From Candidatus Allofournierella merdavium (lineage in GTDB: Bacteria > Bacillota > Clostridia > Oscillospirales > Ruminococcaceae), in assembly GCA_019118765.1 (NCBI GenBank), contig DWYI01000087.1, forward strand, positions 1 through 45,553: a stretch of DNA of 45,553 bases. Direction: 5' to 3'. This document shows, one piece after another, positions 23,456 to 32,430 of the stretch (position 1 is its first letter; each line of letters begins with the position of its first letter). Both the position numbers and the translations under genes were made by a program. Below the pieces are notes generated by a model. The model saw only the letters and a program-made list of their open reading frames with translations, had not been told where the DNA came from and ran no database searches.

Positions 23456-24856
23456 TCAGGGCGCCAGCTTCAGCCGCACCGCCCGGGCCAGTTTCACCGC
23501 CCGCACCCGCACCTTGGCCCGGCAGGGCAGATGGGCGATCACGTCGCACCGGCCCACCGACTCCGAAAAGGGGGTCTGGCGAAAGGTGAGGGAGCAGTCC
23601 GCCGTGAGCAGGTACACCGTGTGCCGGGTGAGGCCCCGGGTGTACTGGGCGGCCAGCGTGCCGTCGGGGGTCTGCCACATCCCCTCGGTGATCCAGGCCT
23701 CCAGCCCCGCCAGCAGCAGCCCAAGGCTCAGCAGCAGCGGCAGCGCCAGCAGGGGCGTCAGCCGGGGCAGCTGCCACAGGCTCACCCCCATCACCGCGCC
23801 CGACAGGGCAAAGGCCGCGCCGCCCTTCCACAAAAACAGCGGCAGGCTGCGCCCCGCCAGCAGCTCCGGCGCGTAGACGGGCGGGGTGAAGGCGGGCAGC
23901 AGCGCCTGCACCAGCGCCTCCGCCCCCGGTTTGTACACCAGCACCGGAATGTCGCCGCCCCGGTAGCTGCCCGCGCTCAGGTACACCCCCCGGCGGTTCA
24001 AAAGCCGCCCCGCGGGGGTCAGACGCACGTCGCAGGCGGTGACGGCCGCCGCGGCGATGCGCCGCTCGGTGTGGTTCACATGGCCGCCCTTTGCCAGGAT
24101 GACCCCGCCGCTGCGGCACACTCGGAACCCCGCCGTGGACAGCAGCGACCAGAACAGCGCCACCCCCCACAGCGCAAAGGCCAGCGTTACCAGCCAGGCC
24201 ACGCCCGCCGGCAGCACCAGCTCCAGCAGCCGCTCCACCTGGGCCAGCTGCCCCAGTGCCAGGTCGTTCAGCTTCTGCTCCAGCCCCTCGCCCAGAATGC
24301 GCCGGGTCTGCCGCAGGCTCACCAGCACCAGCGCCGCCGTGGCCGCGATGTTCGCGCTGAGCATGGTCAGCCGCACCCGCTCCGCCCGGGTGGGGGCAAA
24401 GAGCACCGCCTGGGAATCCACCGGCAGCAGGCTCTCCGCCAGCGCCGCCGCCGTGCGCCGGGGCAGGTAGAAGGTGGCCCGGTTCGGCCCCCGCCCCCTG
24501 GCCATGTACACCGTCACCCGGCTGGCCCCCGCCAGCCGCAGCCACAGCGGCCGCGCCTGCTCCAGCACCGCCACGTCCCGCCGGGCAAAGGCCAGCTGTC
24601 GGCGCAAAAGCACCCCGGTGTCCAGCACCAGGGCCTTGTCGGTGAGGGCAAACCCCACCCGCCGCCACAGCACCGTGCCCAGCACCGCCATGCCCACCAG
24701 GATGGCCGCGTCCTGCCGCAACGCCCGGTACAGGCTGTTCAGGTCAAAGTCCAGCAGCGCCTGCACCATGGGCACCAGGCACAAAATCAGGCCGTAACGT
24801 ATAATTTTTAAAATATATACAATATGGAAATGCCCCTTGAGGCGGATGTGATCCAT
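23456..24856 (-). CDS. ydbT: YdbT-like membrane protein with bacterial PH domains
   Basis: 466 residues with membrane helices near 15-35, 45-62, 170-190, 215-245 and 330-370, alternating with soluble bPH2-type segments (GFALTDKALVLDTGVLLRRQ; CDVRLTPAGRLLNRRGVYLS; a last one after 390). This is the layout of Bacillus YdbT, which works with YdbS; in Bacillus the pair confers resistance to certain antimicrobial peptides. The ATG at 24856 follows the ydbS stop by one base, with AAGGAGG inside the ydbS end. Composition is very GC-rich. Function in this organism is inferred from gene order and domain layout. Confidence 0.8.
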   Translation of the reverse strand: MDHIRLKGHFHIVYILKIIRYGLILCLVPMVQALLDFDLNSLYRALRQDAAILVGMAVLGTVLWRRVGFALTDKALVLDTGVLLRRQLAFARRDVAVLEQARPLWLRLAGASRVTVYMARGRGPNRATFYLPRRTAAALAESLLPVDSQAVLFAPTRAERVRLTMLSANIAATAALVLVSLRQTRRILGEGLEQKLNDLALGQLAQVERLLELVLPAGVAWLVTLAFALWGVALFWSLLSTAGFRVCRSGGVILAKGGHVNHTERRIAAAAVTACDVRLTPAGRLLNRRGVYLSAGSYRGGDIPVLVYKPGAEALVQALLPAFTPPVYAPELLAGRSLPLFLWKGGAAFALSGAVMGVSLWQLPRLTPLLALPLLLSLGLLLAGLEAWITEGMWQTPDGTLAAQYTRGLTRHTVYLLTADCSLTFRQTPFSESVGRCDVIAHLPCRAKVRVRAVKLARAVRLKLAP

Positions 24857-24857
24857 G

Positions 24858-25265
24858 TCAGCCTCCTTGCAGGCAGGCGGTCAGCCGGTGGGCGTCGGCG
24901 TCGGCGATGCCGGGCAGCATCACCACCGCGCCGCTGGTGGAGAGGATGAGCACGCAGCAGCCGCAGCGGCGCAGCAGGGGGGTGGAAAAGCAGCCGGCGG
25001 CGCTGACGAAGCGGGTGGGGATGCGCCGGCTGGATTTGAACCAGATGCCGCCGCTGACCCGCAGTTCGCCCAGGGTGATGCTGCCCTCCAGCCGCGCCAG
25101 GCGGGCGGGCAGCCAGAGGAGGAACACCGCCAGCCAGGCGGCGGAAAAGACGGCGCCGGGGAACAGCCCCTGCCAGAAGGCGAAGGGGGCCGCCAGCGCG
25201 CCCAGGGCCACAAACCACAGGCACACCACCCCGATGCCTTTTTTGTCCAGCCGAAAGCGCACCAT
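24858..25265 (-). CDS. ydbS: YdbS-like bacterial PH-domain membrane protein
   Basis: 135 residues. Two adjacent membrane helices (GIGVVCLWFVALGALAAPFA and AVFSAAWLAVFLLWLPARL) are followed by a single bPH2 domain (LEGSITLGELRVSGGIWFKS and onward to the end). The ATG at 25265 has AGGAGG at a good distance. It is first in a two-gene minus-strand unit with ydbT. The pairing of a short and a long bPH2 membrane protein is the typical YdbS/YdbT arrangement. Confidence 0.8.
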   Translation of the reverse strand: MVRFRLDKKGIGVVCLWFVALGALAAPFAFWQGLFPGAVFSAAWLAVFLLWLPARLARLEGSITLGELRVSGGIWFKSSRRIPTRFVSAAGCFSTPLLRRCGCCVLILSTSGAVVMLPGIADADAHRLTACLQGG

Positions 25266-25417
25266 GGGCCCTGCCTCCTTTCGCGTTTTTCAAAAGGGAT
25301 ATTCCCCGCTGCCCCCTGATTATACTTGATTATGCCCCGAAAGGAAAGAGGCCGGGGGGCACAGGGCGGTTTTTGGCCGGCGGGGCGGAAAAACGGGTTC
25401 TGTTTTGAGGCGGATTG

Positions 25418-25426
25418 TGGTATAAT
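25418..25426 (+). promoter_or_regulatory. uppP promoter, extended -10
   Basis: TGG directly precedes TATAAT (25421-25426). A weak -35 TTCTGT sits 17 bp upstream at 25398-25403. It lies 59 bp before the uppP start. Confidence 0.65.
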
Positions 25427-25484
25427 GCAAAAACGGACGGGCAAAAGGCCCCGGCCGTCCCGCGAAGGGAAAAGGAGAGAAGCG

Positions 25485-26306
25485 ATGGAATACCTCAAGG
25501 TCATTTTGTACGGCGTCATCGAAGGCATCACCGAGTGGCTGCCCATCAGCAGCACCGGCCACCTGATCCTGGCGGAGAAGCTGCTGGCGCTGCCCTATCC
25601 GGAGGAGTTTCTGAGCATGTTCCGGGTGGTCATCCAGCTGGGGGCCATCCTGGCGGTGGTGGTGCTGTATTTTCCCCGGCTGTGGCCCTTCACCACCGAT
25701 CCGCGCCATAAATACCAGCGCCCGGCGGTGTGGCAGCTGTGGTTCAAAATTTTTGCGGCCACCCTGCCGGCCCTGGTGCTGGGCCTTCTTCTGGACGACT
25801 GGCTGGACGCCCACCTTTATAATTATATCACGGTGGCGGCCATGCTCATTCTCTACGGCGTGTTTTTTATCCTCATCGAGAACCGCCGGCGGCGGCCCAC
25901 GGTGCGCCGGCTGGACCAGCTGACCTACAAACACGCCCTCATCATCGGCTGCTGGCAGGTGCTGGCCATGATCCCCGGCACCTCCCGCAGCGGGGCCACC
26001 ATCGTGGGCGGCCTGCTGCTGGGCCTTGCCCGGCCGGTGGCGGCGGAGTTCACCTTCTTTCTGGCCATCCCGGTGATGGCCGGGGCCAGCGGGCTGAAGC
26101 TGGTGAAGTACCTGGCGGAGGGCGGCCGCTTTTCCGGCGGGGAAGTGACGGCCCTGGCCCTGGGCTGCGCGGTGGCCTTTGTGGTGAGCGTGGCGGCCAT
26201 TCGTTTTCTGGTGACCTTTGTGCAAAAGCACAATTTCAAGGTGTTCGGCTGGTACCGCATCGCCCTGGGGGCGGTGGTGCTGGCGGCGGCCTTGTTGGGG
26301 TTTTGA
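25485..26306 (+). CDS. uppP: undecaprenyl-diphosphatase
   Basis: UppP (BacA) removes phosphate from undecaprenyl diphosphate at the outer face of the membrane, recycling the lipid carrier of cell wall synthesis, and gives bacitracin resistance when overproduced. 273 residues with about eight membrane helices. Signature motif 1 is EGITEWLPISSTGH (residues 13-26) and motif 2 is PGTSRSGATI. The ATG at 25485 has AGGAGAG upstream and follows a clear promoter. The next gene (DUF362) starts 26 bp later and is probably co-transcribed. Confidence 0.95.
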   Translation: MEYLKVILYGVIEGITEWLPISSTGHLILAEKLLALPYPEEFLSMFRVVIQLGAILAVVVLYFPRLWPFTTDPRHKYQRPAVWQLWFKIFAATLPALVLGLLLDDWLDAHLYNYITVAAMLILYGVFFILIENRRRRPTVRRLDQLTYKHALIIGCWQVLAMIPGTSRSGATIVGGLLLGLARPVAAEFTFFLAIPVMAGASGLKLVKYLAEGGRFSGGEVTALALGCAVAFVVSVAAIRFLVTFVQKHNFKVFGWYRIALGAVVLAAALLGF

Positions 26307-26332
26307 GAAGCAGATGTGAAGGAGTGTAAAAG

Positions 26333-27457
26333 ATGGAAAAAGCAAAAGTGTATTACAGTGATCTGCGGGCCCGCCCCGGCCTCAACCTGCTTCAGAAGCT
26401 GCAGCGGCTGGTGCGCGCGGCGGGGATGGACACCATCGACATGAAGGACAAGTTCGTGGCCATCAAAATTCATTTCGGCGAGCCGGGCAACCTGTCCTAC
26501 CTGCGGCCCAACTATGCCAAGGCCCTGGCGGACGTGATCAAGGCCCAGGGGGGCCGGCCCTTTTTGACCGACTGCAACACCCTGTATGTGGGGCGGCGCA
26601 AGCACGCGCTGGAGCACATCGAGGCTGCCTATGAGAACGGGTTCACCCCCCTTTCCACCGGCTGCCAGGTGATCATCGCCGACGGCCTCAAGGGCACCGA
26701 CGAGGTGGAGGTGCCGGTGGCGGGCGGCGAGTATGTGAAGGAGGCCAAGATCGGCCGTGCCATCATGGACGCGGACATCGTCATCAGCCTGAGCCACTTC
26801 AAGGGCCACGAGTCCACCGGGTTTGGCGGCGCGTTGAAGAACCTGGGCATGGGCAGCGGCAGCCGCGCGGGCAAGATGGAGCAGCACTCCTCCGGCAAGC
26901 CCCAGGTGGATAAGGCGCTGTGCCGGGGCTGCCACTCCTGCGCGAAGGACTGCGCCCAGGGAGCCATCTCCTTTGACGAGAACAACCACGCCTCCATCGA
27001 ACACGACAAGTGCGTGGGCTGCGGGCGGTGCCTGGGCCGGTGCAACTTCGACGCCATCTCCTGCCCGGCGGACGCGGCCAGCAAGCTGCTGAACTGCCGC
27101 ATCGCCGAGTACGCCAAGGCGGTGGTGGACGGGCGGCCCAACTTCCACATCAACCTGGTGATGGACGTCTCCCCCAACTGCGACTGCCACGCGGAGAACG
27201 ACACCCCCATCATCCCCGACGTGGGCATGTTCGCCTCCTTCGACCCGGTGGCCCTGGACCAGGCCTGCGCCGACGCCTGCAACAACATGCCGGTGCTGCC
27301 CGGCAGCCAGCTGGCGGACAACCTGGCCCGCCCCGGCTTCTGCGCCTGCGGCGACCATTTCACCGACAGCGCCCCCATCACCCACTGGCAGTCCGCCCTG
27401 AAGCACGGCGAGAAGATCGGCCTGGGCACCCGGGAGTACGACCTGGTGAAGGTGTGA
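26333..27457 (+). CDS. DUF362 protein with two 4Fe-4S clusters
   Basis: 374 residues. An N-terminal DUF362 region (VAIKIHFGEPGN, DCNTLYVGRR, SLSHFKGHESTGFGGALKNLG) surrounds a ferredoxin insert with two CxxCxxCxxxC-type motifs (CRGCHSCAKDC and CVGCGRCLGRC, about residues 198-240). The remaining DUF362 part follows, with several His/Cys (NCDCHAEND). Such proteins are common in anaerobes and presumed cytoplasmic redox or maturation proteins; no reaction is established for the family as a whole. It has a GAAGGAG ribosome site, is probably in the uppP transcript, and is followed by a terminator. Confidence 0.88.
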   Translation: MEKAKVYYSDLRARPGLNLLQKLQRLVRAAGMDTIDMKDKFVAIKIHFGEPGNLSYLRPNYAKALADVIKAQGGRPFLTDCNTLYVGRRKHALEHIEAAYENGFTPLSTGCQVIIADGLKGTDEVEVPVAGGEYVKEAKIGRAIMDADIVISLSHFKGHESTGFGGALKNLGMGSGSRAGKMEQHSSGKPQVDKALCRGCHSCAKDCAQGAISFDENNHASIEHDKCVGCGRCLGRCNFDAISCPADAASKLLNCRIAEYAKAVVDGRPNFHINLVMDVSPNCDCHAENDTPIIPDVGMFASFDPVALDQACADACNNMPVLPGSQLADNLARPGFCACGDHFTDSAPITHWQSALKHGEKIGLGTREYDLVKV

Positions 27458-27496
27458 TTTTGGTATAAATCAACAGTAAAATTACATATTGTATAG

Positions 27497-27540
27497 AAAC
27501 GGCCCTTGCCCCGGTGTTTTCGGGGCGGGGGCCGTTTTTT
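27497..27540 (+). terminator. terminator after the DUF362 gene
   Basis: A GC-rich stem (AACGGCCC..GCCCCG with CGGGGC..GGGCCGTT) is followed by six T residues at 27535-27540. Confidence 0.88.
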
Positions 27541-27604
27541 CTTTGCCCAACGGGCGGCAATGCGCAGACCCCTTCGCCGCCGGCTGTGCCGGGCGCGGCA
27601 ACGC

Positions 27605-27736
27605 ACACTCGCTGCGCCCGGTCCCTCCGCATCGCACGCGGCGTCTCGGACATTTTCCACGGCGAAGGAAAATGTCCGTTCCGATGCGCACTACGTGCGG
27701 AGGACCGGGCTTCGCCTCAGCCCGGTGGTGGCGGAC
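27605..27736 (-). repeat. palindromic intergenic repeat, distant inverted copy
   Basis: About 130 bp match the reverse complement of 862-994 at most positions. The core hairpin has GGACATTTTCC (27648-27658), an 8-nt loop and GGAAAATGTCC (27667-27677), with arms identical to unit 2. The flanking GCACTACGTGC palindrome and the GGGCTTCGCCTCAGCCCGG segment are conserved as well. It sits between two converging transcription units, with no transposase. Confidence 0.8.
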
Positions 27737-27799
27737 AGTGTGCCGGCGCCTGCCGCTTTTTTCGCGTGCGCCGGAGGGGCGCCCACCCGCACGCGCGGC

Positions 27800-27837
27800 A
27801 ACGCCCCGGAGGGGATCGCCGTTCCCTCCGGGGCGTT
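27800..27837. terminator. hairpin after the minus-strand lipoprotein gene
   Basis: AACGCCCCGGAGGG (27800-27813) pairs perfectly with CCCTCCGGGGCGTT (27824-27837), 3 bp beyond the stop of the minus-strand gene. No clear T-run on that strand, so termination is only likely. Confidence 0.55.
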
Positions 27838-27840
27838 TGA

Positions 27841-28434
27841 TCAGTCTGTTTCCAGATACCGCTCGATGGCGCAGGTGAGCCGCTCGTAGCAGGCGGGGGT
27901 GTAATGGTCGTAGTCCTGGGGGTCGCCCGCGTCCGCCAGCAGCGCCCGCTGGCCGGCCATGTCCCGCACGATGGCCCAGGCCTGTTCGTCGATGGCGGGC
28001 CAGTTGGCCCAGAACAGGCTCTGGCGCTCCGCCTCCTGCCCCGCCAGCCAGCCCTCCAGATGGGCGGCCATGGCGTCGATGGAACTGTCCCGGGCGTTCG
28101 CCTCGGCCCAGTTCAGCAGCTCCGCCGCCGCGATGGCGGTCTTCAGGCTCACCCCCGCCTCCCCCTCGCCGAAGGAGACGCAGTTTTCCAGCGCCGCCGT
28201 CAGCGCCTCGGGGGCCTGCACCGGGTCCGGCTGGGGCAGCCCCGCCGCCAGGCGGGCGGAGGGGTCGCCCTCCGAGGCAGGGGGCAGCGAGTCCGCCCCG
28301 GCCGAGGCGGCGGGGGAGGGCAGCGGCGCCGCCGAAGCGCCCGGCCCGCCCCCGGTGGGGGGCGCCGCCTCCGGCACCGTGCAGGCCGCCAGCATCAAAA
28401 ATGCCGCGCACACCATCAGCCAGACCTGTTTCAT
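27841..28434 (-). CDS. lipoprotein of unknown function
   Basis: 197 residues. A lipoprotein signal with lipobox LAAC (Cys18) is followed by a Pro/Ala/Gly-rich spacer to about residue 65. A mainly helical domain follows (NCVSFGEGEAGVSLKTAIAA, HLEGWLAGQEAERQSLFW, YERLTCAIERYLETD). No known domain is recognised. The ATG at 28434 has GGGAGG upstream. A 35-residue membrane peptide gene lies 33 bp upstream on the same strand, so the two may share a transcript. Confidence 0.72.
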   Translation of the reverse strand: MKQVWLMVCAAFLMLAACTVPEAAPPTGGGPGASAAPLPSPAASAGADSLPPASEGDPSARLAAGLPQPDPVQAPEALTAALENCVSFGEGEAGVSLKTAIAAAELLNWAEANARDSSIDAMAAHLEGWLAGQEAERQSLFWANWPAIDEQAWAIVRDMAGQRALLADAGDPQDYDHYTPACYERLTCAIERYLETD

Positions 28435-28467
28435 ACCACTGCCTCCCTCCGCGCAGTTTCCCGCAGT

Positions 28468-28575
28468 TTATTCTATGGTTAGTATATGGCGGATCAGGCG
28501 GAAAATACACACGCCGGCGGCAAAGCCCAGGGCCAGCAGCCCCGCCGTGCGGACAAAATGCCCCTTCTTCTCCAT
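28468..28575 (-). CDS. 35-residue single-span membrane peptide
   Basis: A short frame from ATG at 28575 to TAA at 28468. AGGAGG lies eight bases upstream, as strong as any ribosome site here. The peptide begins MEKKGHFVRTAG, has one hydrophobic helix (about residues 10-25) and ends RLIRHILTIE. It would be inserted in the membrane with charged ends. It is probably co-transcribed with the lipoprotein gene 33 bp downstream. Function unknown. Confidence 0.55.
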   Translation of the reverse strand: MEKKGHFVRTAGLLALGFAAGVCIFRLIRHILTIE

Positions 28576-28611
28576 AAAACGGCCTCCTTTCCCGCCCCGC
28601 CGCCCCCGCCG

Positions 28612-28640
28612 TTGACGGGGGACGAGCCGGGCCGTATAAT
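28612..28640 (+). promoter_or_regulatory. apeB-gluQ operon promoter
   Basis: TTGACG (28612-28617), a 17-bp spacer and TATAAT (28635-28640), about 80 bp before the apeB start. Confidence 0.85.
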
Positions 28641-28720
28641 GAAAGAAAAATCCCGCGCGGCGCGCTCTTCCCCGAAGGGAGAGGTGCGCCCGCGCCCCGA
28701 AAACGAGGTGCCCATACACT

Positions 28721-30013
28721 ATGAACGACGTTGCCCTGCTCTTTGACTTCATCCGCCGCAGCCCGAGCCCCTGGCACGCGGTGCGCGCCGCCGCCGAGGC
28801 CCTGGAGGAGGCCGGCTTTGCCCGCCTGGAGGAGCGGGAAAGCTGGGCCCTCGCCCCCGGCGGCAAATATTACACCGTGCGGGAGGGCTCCAGCCTCATC
28901 GCCTGGCGGCAGCCCGCCGCCCCCGCCGCCGGCTGGCGCATCGCCGCCGCCCATTCCGACAGCCCCGCCTTCAAGGTGAAGGGCGCGGCGGCCAAAAACG
29001 GCTGCACCCTGCTGCTCACCGAGGGCTACGGCGGCATGATCCGGGCCTCCTGGCTGGACCGGCCTCTGGGCTTGGCCGGCCGGGTGCTGGTGCGCACCGA
29101 CACCGGGGTGGAAAGCCGCCTGGTGGCCCCCGACCGGGACCTGGCGGTGATGCCTCACCCGGCCATCCACCTGGACCGGGCCATCAACGACGGCCACAAA
29201 TACGACCCCAAGGCGGACATGCAGGCCCTCTTCGCCCCCGGCGAAGCGGCGGGCGGCTATGAGGAGCTGCTGGCCGCCGAGGCGGGCTGCGCCGCCGGCG
29301 ACATCCTGGGGGCGGACATGCTGCTCTACTGCCGCCAGCCCGGCGTGACCGCCGGCCCGGCGGGGGAACTGATCCTCTGCCCCCGGCTGGACGACCTGGC
29401 CTGCGCCTGGGCCACCCTGCGGGGCTTCCTGGAGGCGCCCGCGGCCGACGAGGGCGCGGTGTGGTGCCTCTTCGACAGCGAGGAGGTGGGCAGCGGCACC
29501 CGGCAGGGGGCGCTGGGCACCTTTTTGCCCGACGTGCTGGCCGCCGCCGGCGAGGCCCTGGGCGAGACGGAGGACCAGCGCCGGCAAGCCATCGCCAAAA
29601 GCCTCGCCCTCAGCGCCGACAACGGCCACGCCATCCACCCCAACTTCGCTTCGTATGCCGACGGGGACTTCCCGGTGCGGCTGGGGGGCGGCGTGGTGCT
29701 GAAGTTCAACGCCAACCAGAAATACACCACCACCGGCCTCACCGCCGCTTTGTTCCGGGCGGTGTGTGAAGACGCGGGGGTGCCGGTGCAGACCTACTAC
29801 AACCGGCCGGACATGCCCGGCGGCAGCACCCTGGGCAATCTGTTGGGCACCCGGGTGCCCCTGCCCATGGCGGACATCGGCCTGCCCCAGCTGGCCATGC
29901 ACTCCTGCGTGGAGACCGCCGCCGCGTCGGACGTGGCCGCCCTGCACAAGGCCTGCGCCGCCTGGTACGCGGCGAAACTGACCCCGGCGGAAAACGGCTG
30001 GGCCATCGGCTGA
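28721..30013 (+). CDS. apeB: M18 family aminopeptidase
   Basis: Two-zinc aminopeptidase of the M18 family, 430 residues, acting in the cytoplasm on peptides, often with acidic or neutral N-termini. Metal and catalytic motifs are present: AAHSDSPAFKVK (ligand His and Asp), CPRLDDLACAW (bridging Asp), FDSEEVGSGT (catalytic Glu and ligand Glu), and AMHSC near the C-terminus (last His ligand). The ribosome site GAGGTG is 11 bases from the ATG. Its stop overlaps the gluQ start by one base (TGATG), so the two are coupled. Confidence 0.92.
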   Translation: MNDVALLFDFIRRSPSPWHAVRAAAEALEEAGFARLEERESWALAPGGKYYTVREGSSLIAWRQPAAPAAGWRIAAAHSDSPAFKVKGAAAKNGCTLLLTEGYGGMIRASWLDRPLGLAGRVLVRTDTGVESRLVAPDRDLAVMPHPAIHLDRAINDGHKYDPKADMQALFAPGEAAGGYEELLAAEAGCAAGDILGADMLLYCRQPGVTAGPAGELILCPRLDDLACAWATLRGFLEAPAADEGAVWCLFDSEEVGSGTRQGALGTFLPDVLAAAGEALGETEDQRRQAIAKSLALSADNGHAIHPNFASYADGDFPVRLGGGVVLKFNANQKYTTTGLTAALFRAVCEDAGVPVQTYYNRPDMPGGSTLGNLLGTRVPLPMADIGLPQLAMHSCVETAAASDVAALHKACAAWYAAKLTPAENGWAIG

Positions 30014-30969
30014 TGGCGGGGCAAAGGCCGGTCACCGGGCGCTTCGCCCCCAGCCCCTCGGGCCGGATGCACCTGGGCAACCTTTTGTGCAGCCTGCTGG
30101 CCTGGCTCTCCGCCAGGCACGCCGGCGGGCGGGTGGTGCTGCGCATCGAGGACCTGGACGCCGAGCGCTGCCCCCGCAAATTCGCCGATCTTTTGGAGGC
30201 CGACCTGCGCTGGCTGGGCCTTTTCTGGGACGAGGGCGGCAGCGGCGGCGGCCCCCGCGGCCCCTATTACCAGAGCGAGCGGTCGGCCGTCTACGAAGAA
30301 TACTTTGAAAAACTCAAGGGGATGGGCCTTGTCTATCCCTGCTTTTGCAGCCGCAGCCAGCTGCACGCCGCCAGCGCCCCCCACCGGTCGGACGGCACCC
30401 CCGTCTATTCCGGCGCCTGCCGGGGCCTCTCGGCCCAGGAGGTGCGCCGCCGCGCGGCCCTTCGCCCGCCGGCCTGGCGGCTGCGGGTGGCGCCGGAGAC
30501 GGTGGCCTTCACCGACGGCCACCTGGGCCGGTACGGGGAATACCTGCCCGATGACTGCGGCGACTTTGTGGTGCGCCGGGGGGACGGGGTGTTCGCCTAC
30601 CAGCTGGCGGTGGTGGTGGACGACGCGCTGATGGGCGTCACCCAGGTGGTGCGTGGGGCGGACCTGCTCCAGTCCACCCCGCGGCAGCTCTACCTATATA
30701 AACTGCTGGGCCTGCCCGCCCCGGAATTCTACCACCTGCCCCTGCTGCTGGCCCCGGACGGGCGGCGGCTGTCCAAGCGGGACGGGGACGTGAGCCTGGA
30801 GACGCTGCAGCGCCGCTTTTCCCCCGAGGAGGTGGTGGGGCGGCTGGCCTTCGCGGCGGGCCTTTTAAAAACGCCCGCGCCGGTGGCGGCGGCGGACCTG
30901 GTAAAAGATTTTTCCTGGGAAAAGGTGCCGAAAGAGGACATCCTGCTGCCCCGGGGCCTGTTTGACTGA
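30013..30969 (+). CDS. gluQ: glutamyl-queuosine tRNA(Asp) synthetase
   Basis: GluQRS attaches glutamate to queuosine at position 34 of tRNA-Asp. It is a shortened relative of glutamyl-tRNA synthetase without the anticodon-binding domain, and the 318 residues fit. The N-terminal signature is RFAPSPSGRMHLGNLL with the HIGH-like HLGN at 20-23. The zinc-type motif starts YPCFCSRSQL and continues to YSGACRG. RLSKRDG at 252-258 is the KMSKS-like loop. Start overlaps apeB. Downstream is a phosphoesterase lipoprotein gene, 17 bp away, likely in the same transcript. Confidence 0.92.
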   Translation: MAGQRPVTGRFAPSPSGRMHLGNLLCSLLAWLSARHAGGRVVLRIEDLDAERCPRKFADLLEADLRWLGLFWDEGGSGGGPRGPYYQSERSAVYEEYFEKLKGMGLVYPCFCSRSQLHAASAPHRSDGTPVYSGACRGLSAQEVRRRAALRPPAWRLRVAPETVAFTDGHLGRYGEYLPDDCGDFVVRRGDGVFAYQLAVVVDDALMGVTQVVRGADLLQSTPRQLYLYKLLGLPAPEFYHLPLLLAPDGRRLSKRDGDVSLETLQRRFSPEEVVGRLAFAAGLLKTPAPVAAADLVKDFSWEKVPKEDILLPRGLFD

Positions 30970-30986
30970 ACGGGGAGGGAAAAGAC

Positions 30987-32318
30987 ATGAAAAAGAGGTT
31001 TGCGGCGGCGCTGGCCGCCCTGCTGGCGCTGGGGGCGCTGGCCGGCTGCGGACGGAAGGTGCCCCCCGCCGCCCCGGTGACCCTGGCGGTGGCCAGCGAC
31101 CTGCACTATGTGGGCGAGGCCATCGAGGACGGGGGCGAACTGTTCACCCGGGTGGTGAAGGAGGGGGACGGCCGCCAGCTGGACTACATCCGCCCCATCA
31201 CCGACGCCTTTCTGGCCCAGGTGGTGCAGGACAAGCCCGACGCCCTCATCCTCACCGGCGATCTGAGTTTCAACGGCGAAAAGGCCAGCCACGAGGAACT
31301 GGCGGCCAAGCTGGACCAGGTGGTCCAGGCGGGGGTGCCGGTGTTCGTGCTGCCGGGCAACCACGACGTGAACAACTACGCCGCCTCCACCTACCTGGGC
31401 GGCGAGCGGGCGTCCACCGACTTCGTGACGCCAGAAGAGTTCGAGGAAATTTATAAAAACTGCGGTTTTGCCGCCGCCGACAGCCGGGACTCCGCCAGCA
31501 TGAGTTATATGGTGAAGCTGAACGGTGGCGTGTGGCTTTTTATGCTGGACACCCAGCCCTACTATCTCAATGAGCCGGGCTTTCCCTATACGGTGGGCGG
31601 CGTGGTGCAGGACGGCACCTGGACCTGGCTGGAAAAGCAGCTGAAGAAATGCGCCGCCGCCGGGGCGGTGCCCCTGGCGGCGATGCATCAGAACCTGGCG
31701 GTGCACAGCCAGCGGTTCACCACCGGCTACCGCCTCTACGACGCCGACCGGCTGGCGCAGCTGCTGGCCGACTACGGCGGGCAGCTGGCCTTTTCCGGCC
31801 ATCTGCACCCCCAGCACATCGCCTCGTGGCAGGGCGAGGGGGGCGAGCAGGTGTGGGACGTGGCCTCCGGCAGCCTTGCGGTGTGGCCCTATCTCTCGGG
31901 GCGGGTGACCATCGACCCCGACGGCGCGGGCCATGCCTCCTGGGACTATGAGGCAGCGCCCACCGACGTGACCGCCTGGGCCGCCGCCACCGGCCAGACC
32001 GACCCGGTGTTCGCGGATTTCTCCGCCTTCGGCCGGGCGCAGTTCGCCATAAACTCCACCAGCCGCAGCGCGGACAGGCTCGCGGAGGCCCTGGGCGAGG
32101 AGGACGCCGCCGCCTACCGCCGGGTGATGGGGGAAGTGAACGTGCTCTATTTCGCCGGCGCCCTCACCCGCCAGGCGGCCGAGACGCTGAAGGCCTCCCC
32201 CGACTGGGCGGTGGTGGAGCAGGCCGGGAGCAGGGGCGTGGACACCAGCTACATCCTCTCGGTGGTGAACGAGGCGGAGGGCAGCCAGTGCAGCCTTCAC
32301 ATCGACCCCGCCGCATAA
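30987..32318 (+). CDS. calcineurin-like metallophosphoesterase lipoprotein
   Basis: 443 residues. A lipoprotein signal with lipobox LAGC (Cys22) places it outside the cell. The calcineurin-like fold has all five motifs: ASDLHYVG, LTGDLSFNG, LPGNHDVNN (GNHD), AAMHQNL and SGHLHPQH (GHLH). A C-terminal region of about 150 residues after the catalytic domain is helical and without a recognised family. It probably hydrolyses phosphodiesters or monoesters in the wall space. The ribosome site is GGGAGGG. It is last gene of the apeB-gluQ unit, followed by a terminator. Confidence 0.88.
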   Translation: MKKRFAAALAALLALGALAGCGRKVPPAAPVTLAVASDLHYVGEAIEDGGELFTRVVKEGDGRQLDYIRPITDAFLAQVVQDKPDALILTGDLSFNGEKASHEELAAKLDQVVQAGVPVFVLPGNHDVNNYAASTYLGGERASTDFVTPEEFEEIYKNCGFAAADSRDSASMSYMVKLNGGVWLFMLDTQPYYLNEPGFPYTVGGVVQDGTWTWLEKQLKKCAAAGAVPLAAMHQNLAVHSQRFTTGYRLYDADRLAQLLADYGGQLAFSGHLHPQHIASWQGEGGEQVWDVASGSLAVWPYLSGRVTIDPDGAGHASWDYEAAPTDVTAWAAATGQTDPVFADFSAFGRAQFAINSTSRSADRLAEALGEEDAAAYRRVMGEVNVLYFAGALTRQAAETLKASPDWAVVEQAGSRGVDTSYILSVVNEAEGSQCSLHIDPAA

Positions 32319-32344
32319 CAAAAAACAGCGCCGCTTCGGCCGAC

Positions 32345-32391
32345 GGGCCGGCGGGGCAGGGGAGAACCCCTCTTGCCCCGCCGGCCCTTTT
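32345..32391 (+). terminator. terminator after the phosphoesterase gene
   Basis: GGGCCGGCGGGGCA (32345-32358) pairs with TGCCCCGCCGGCCC (32374-32387), followed by TTTT. Confidence 0.85.
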
Positions 32392-32430
32392 GCGCGCTGG
32401 CCCCGCCCGGCAGCGCGGGGCGCAAACCGG

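Noticed and set aside
27841-28434. Assigning a family to the lipoprotein from its Pro/Ala-rich spacer
   Set aside because: Such spacers are common to many lipoproteins of this group and say nothing about function.
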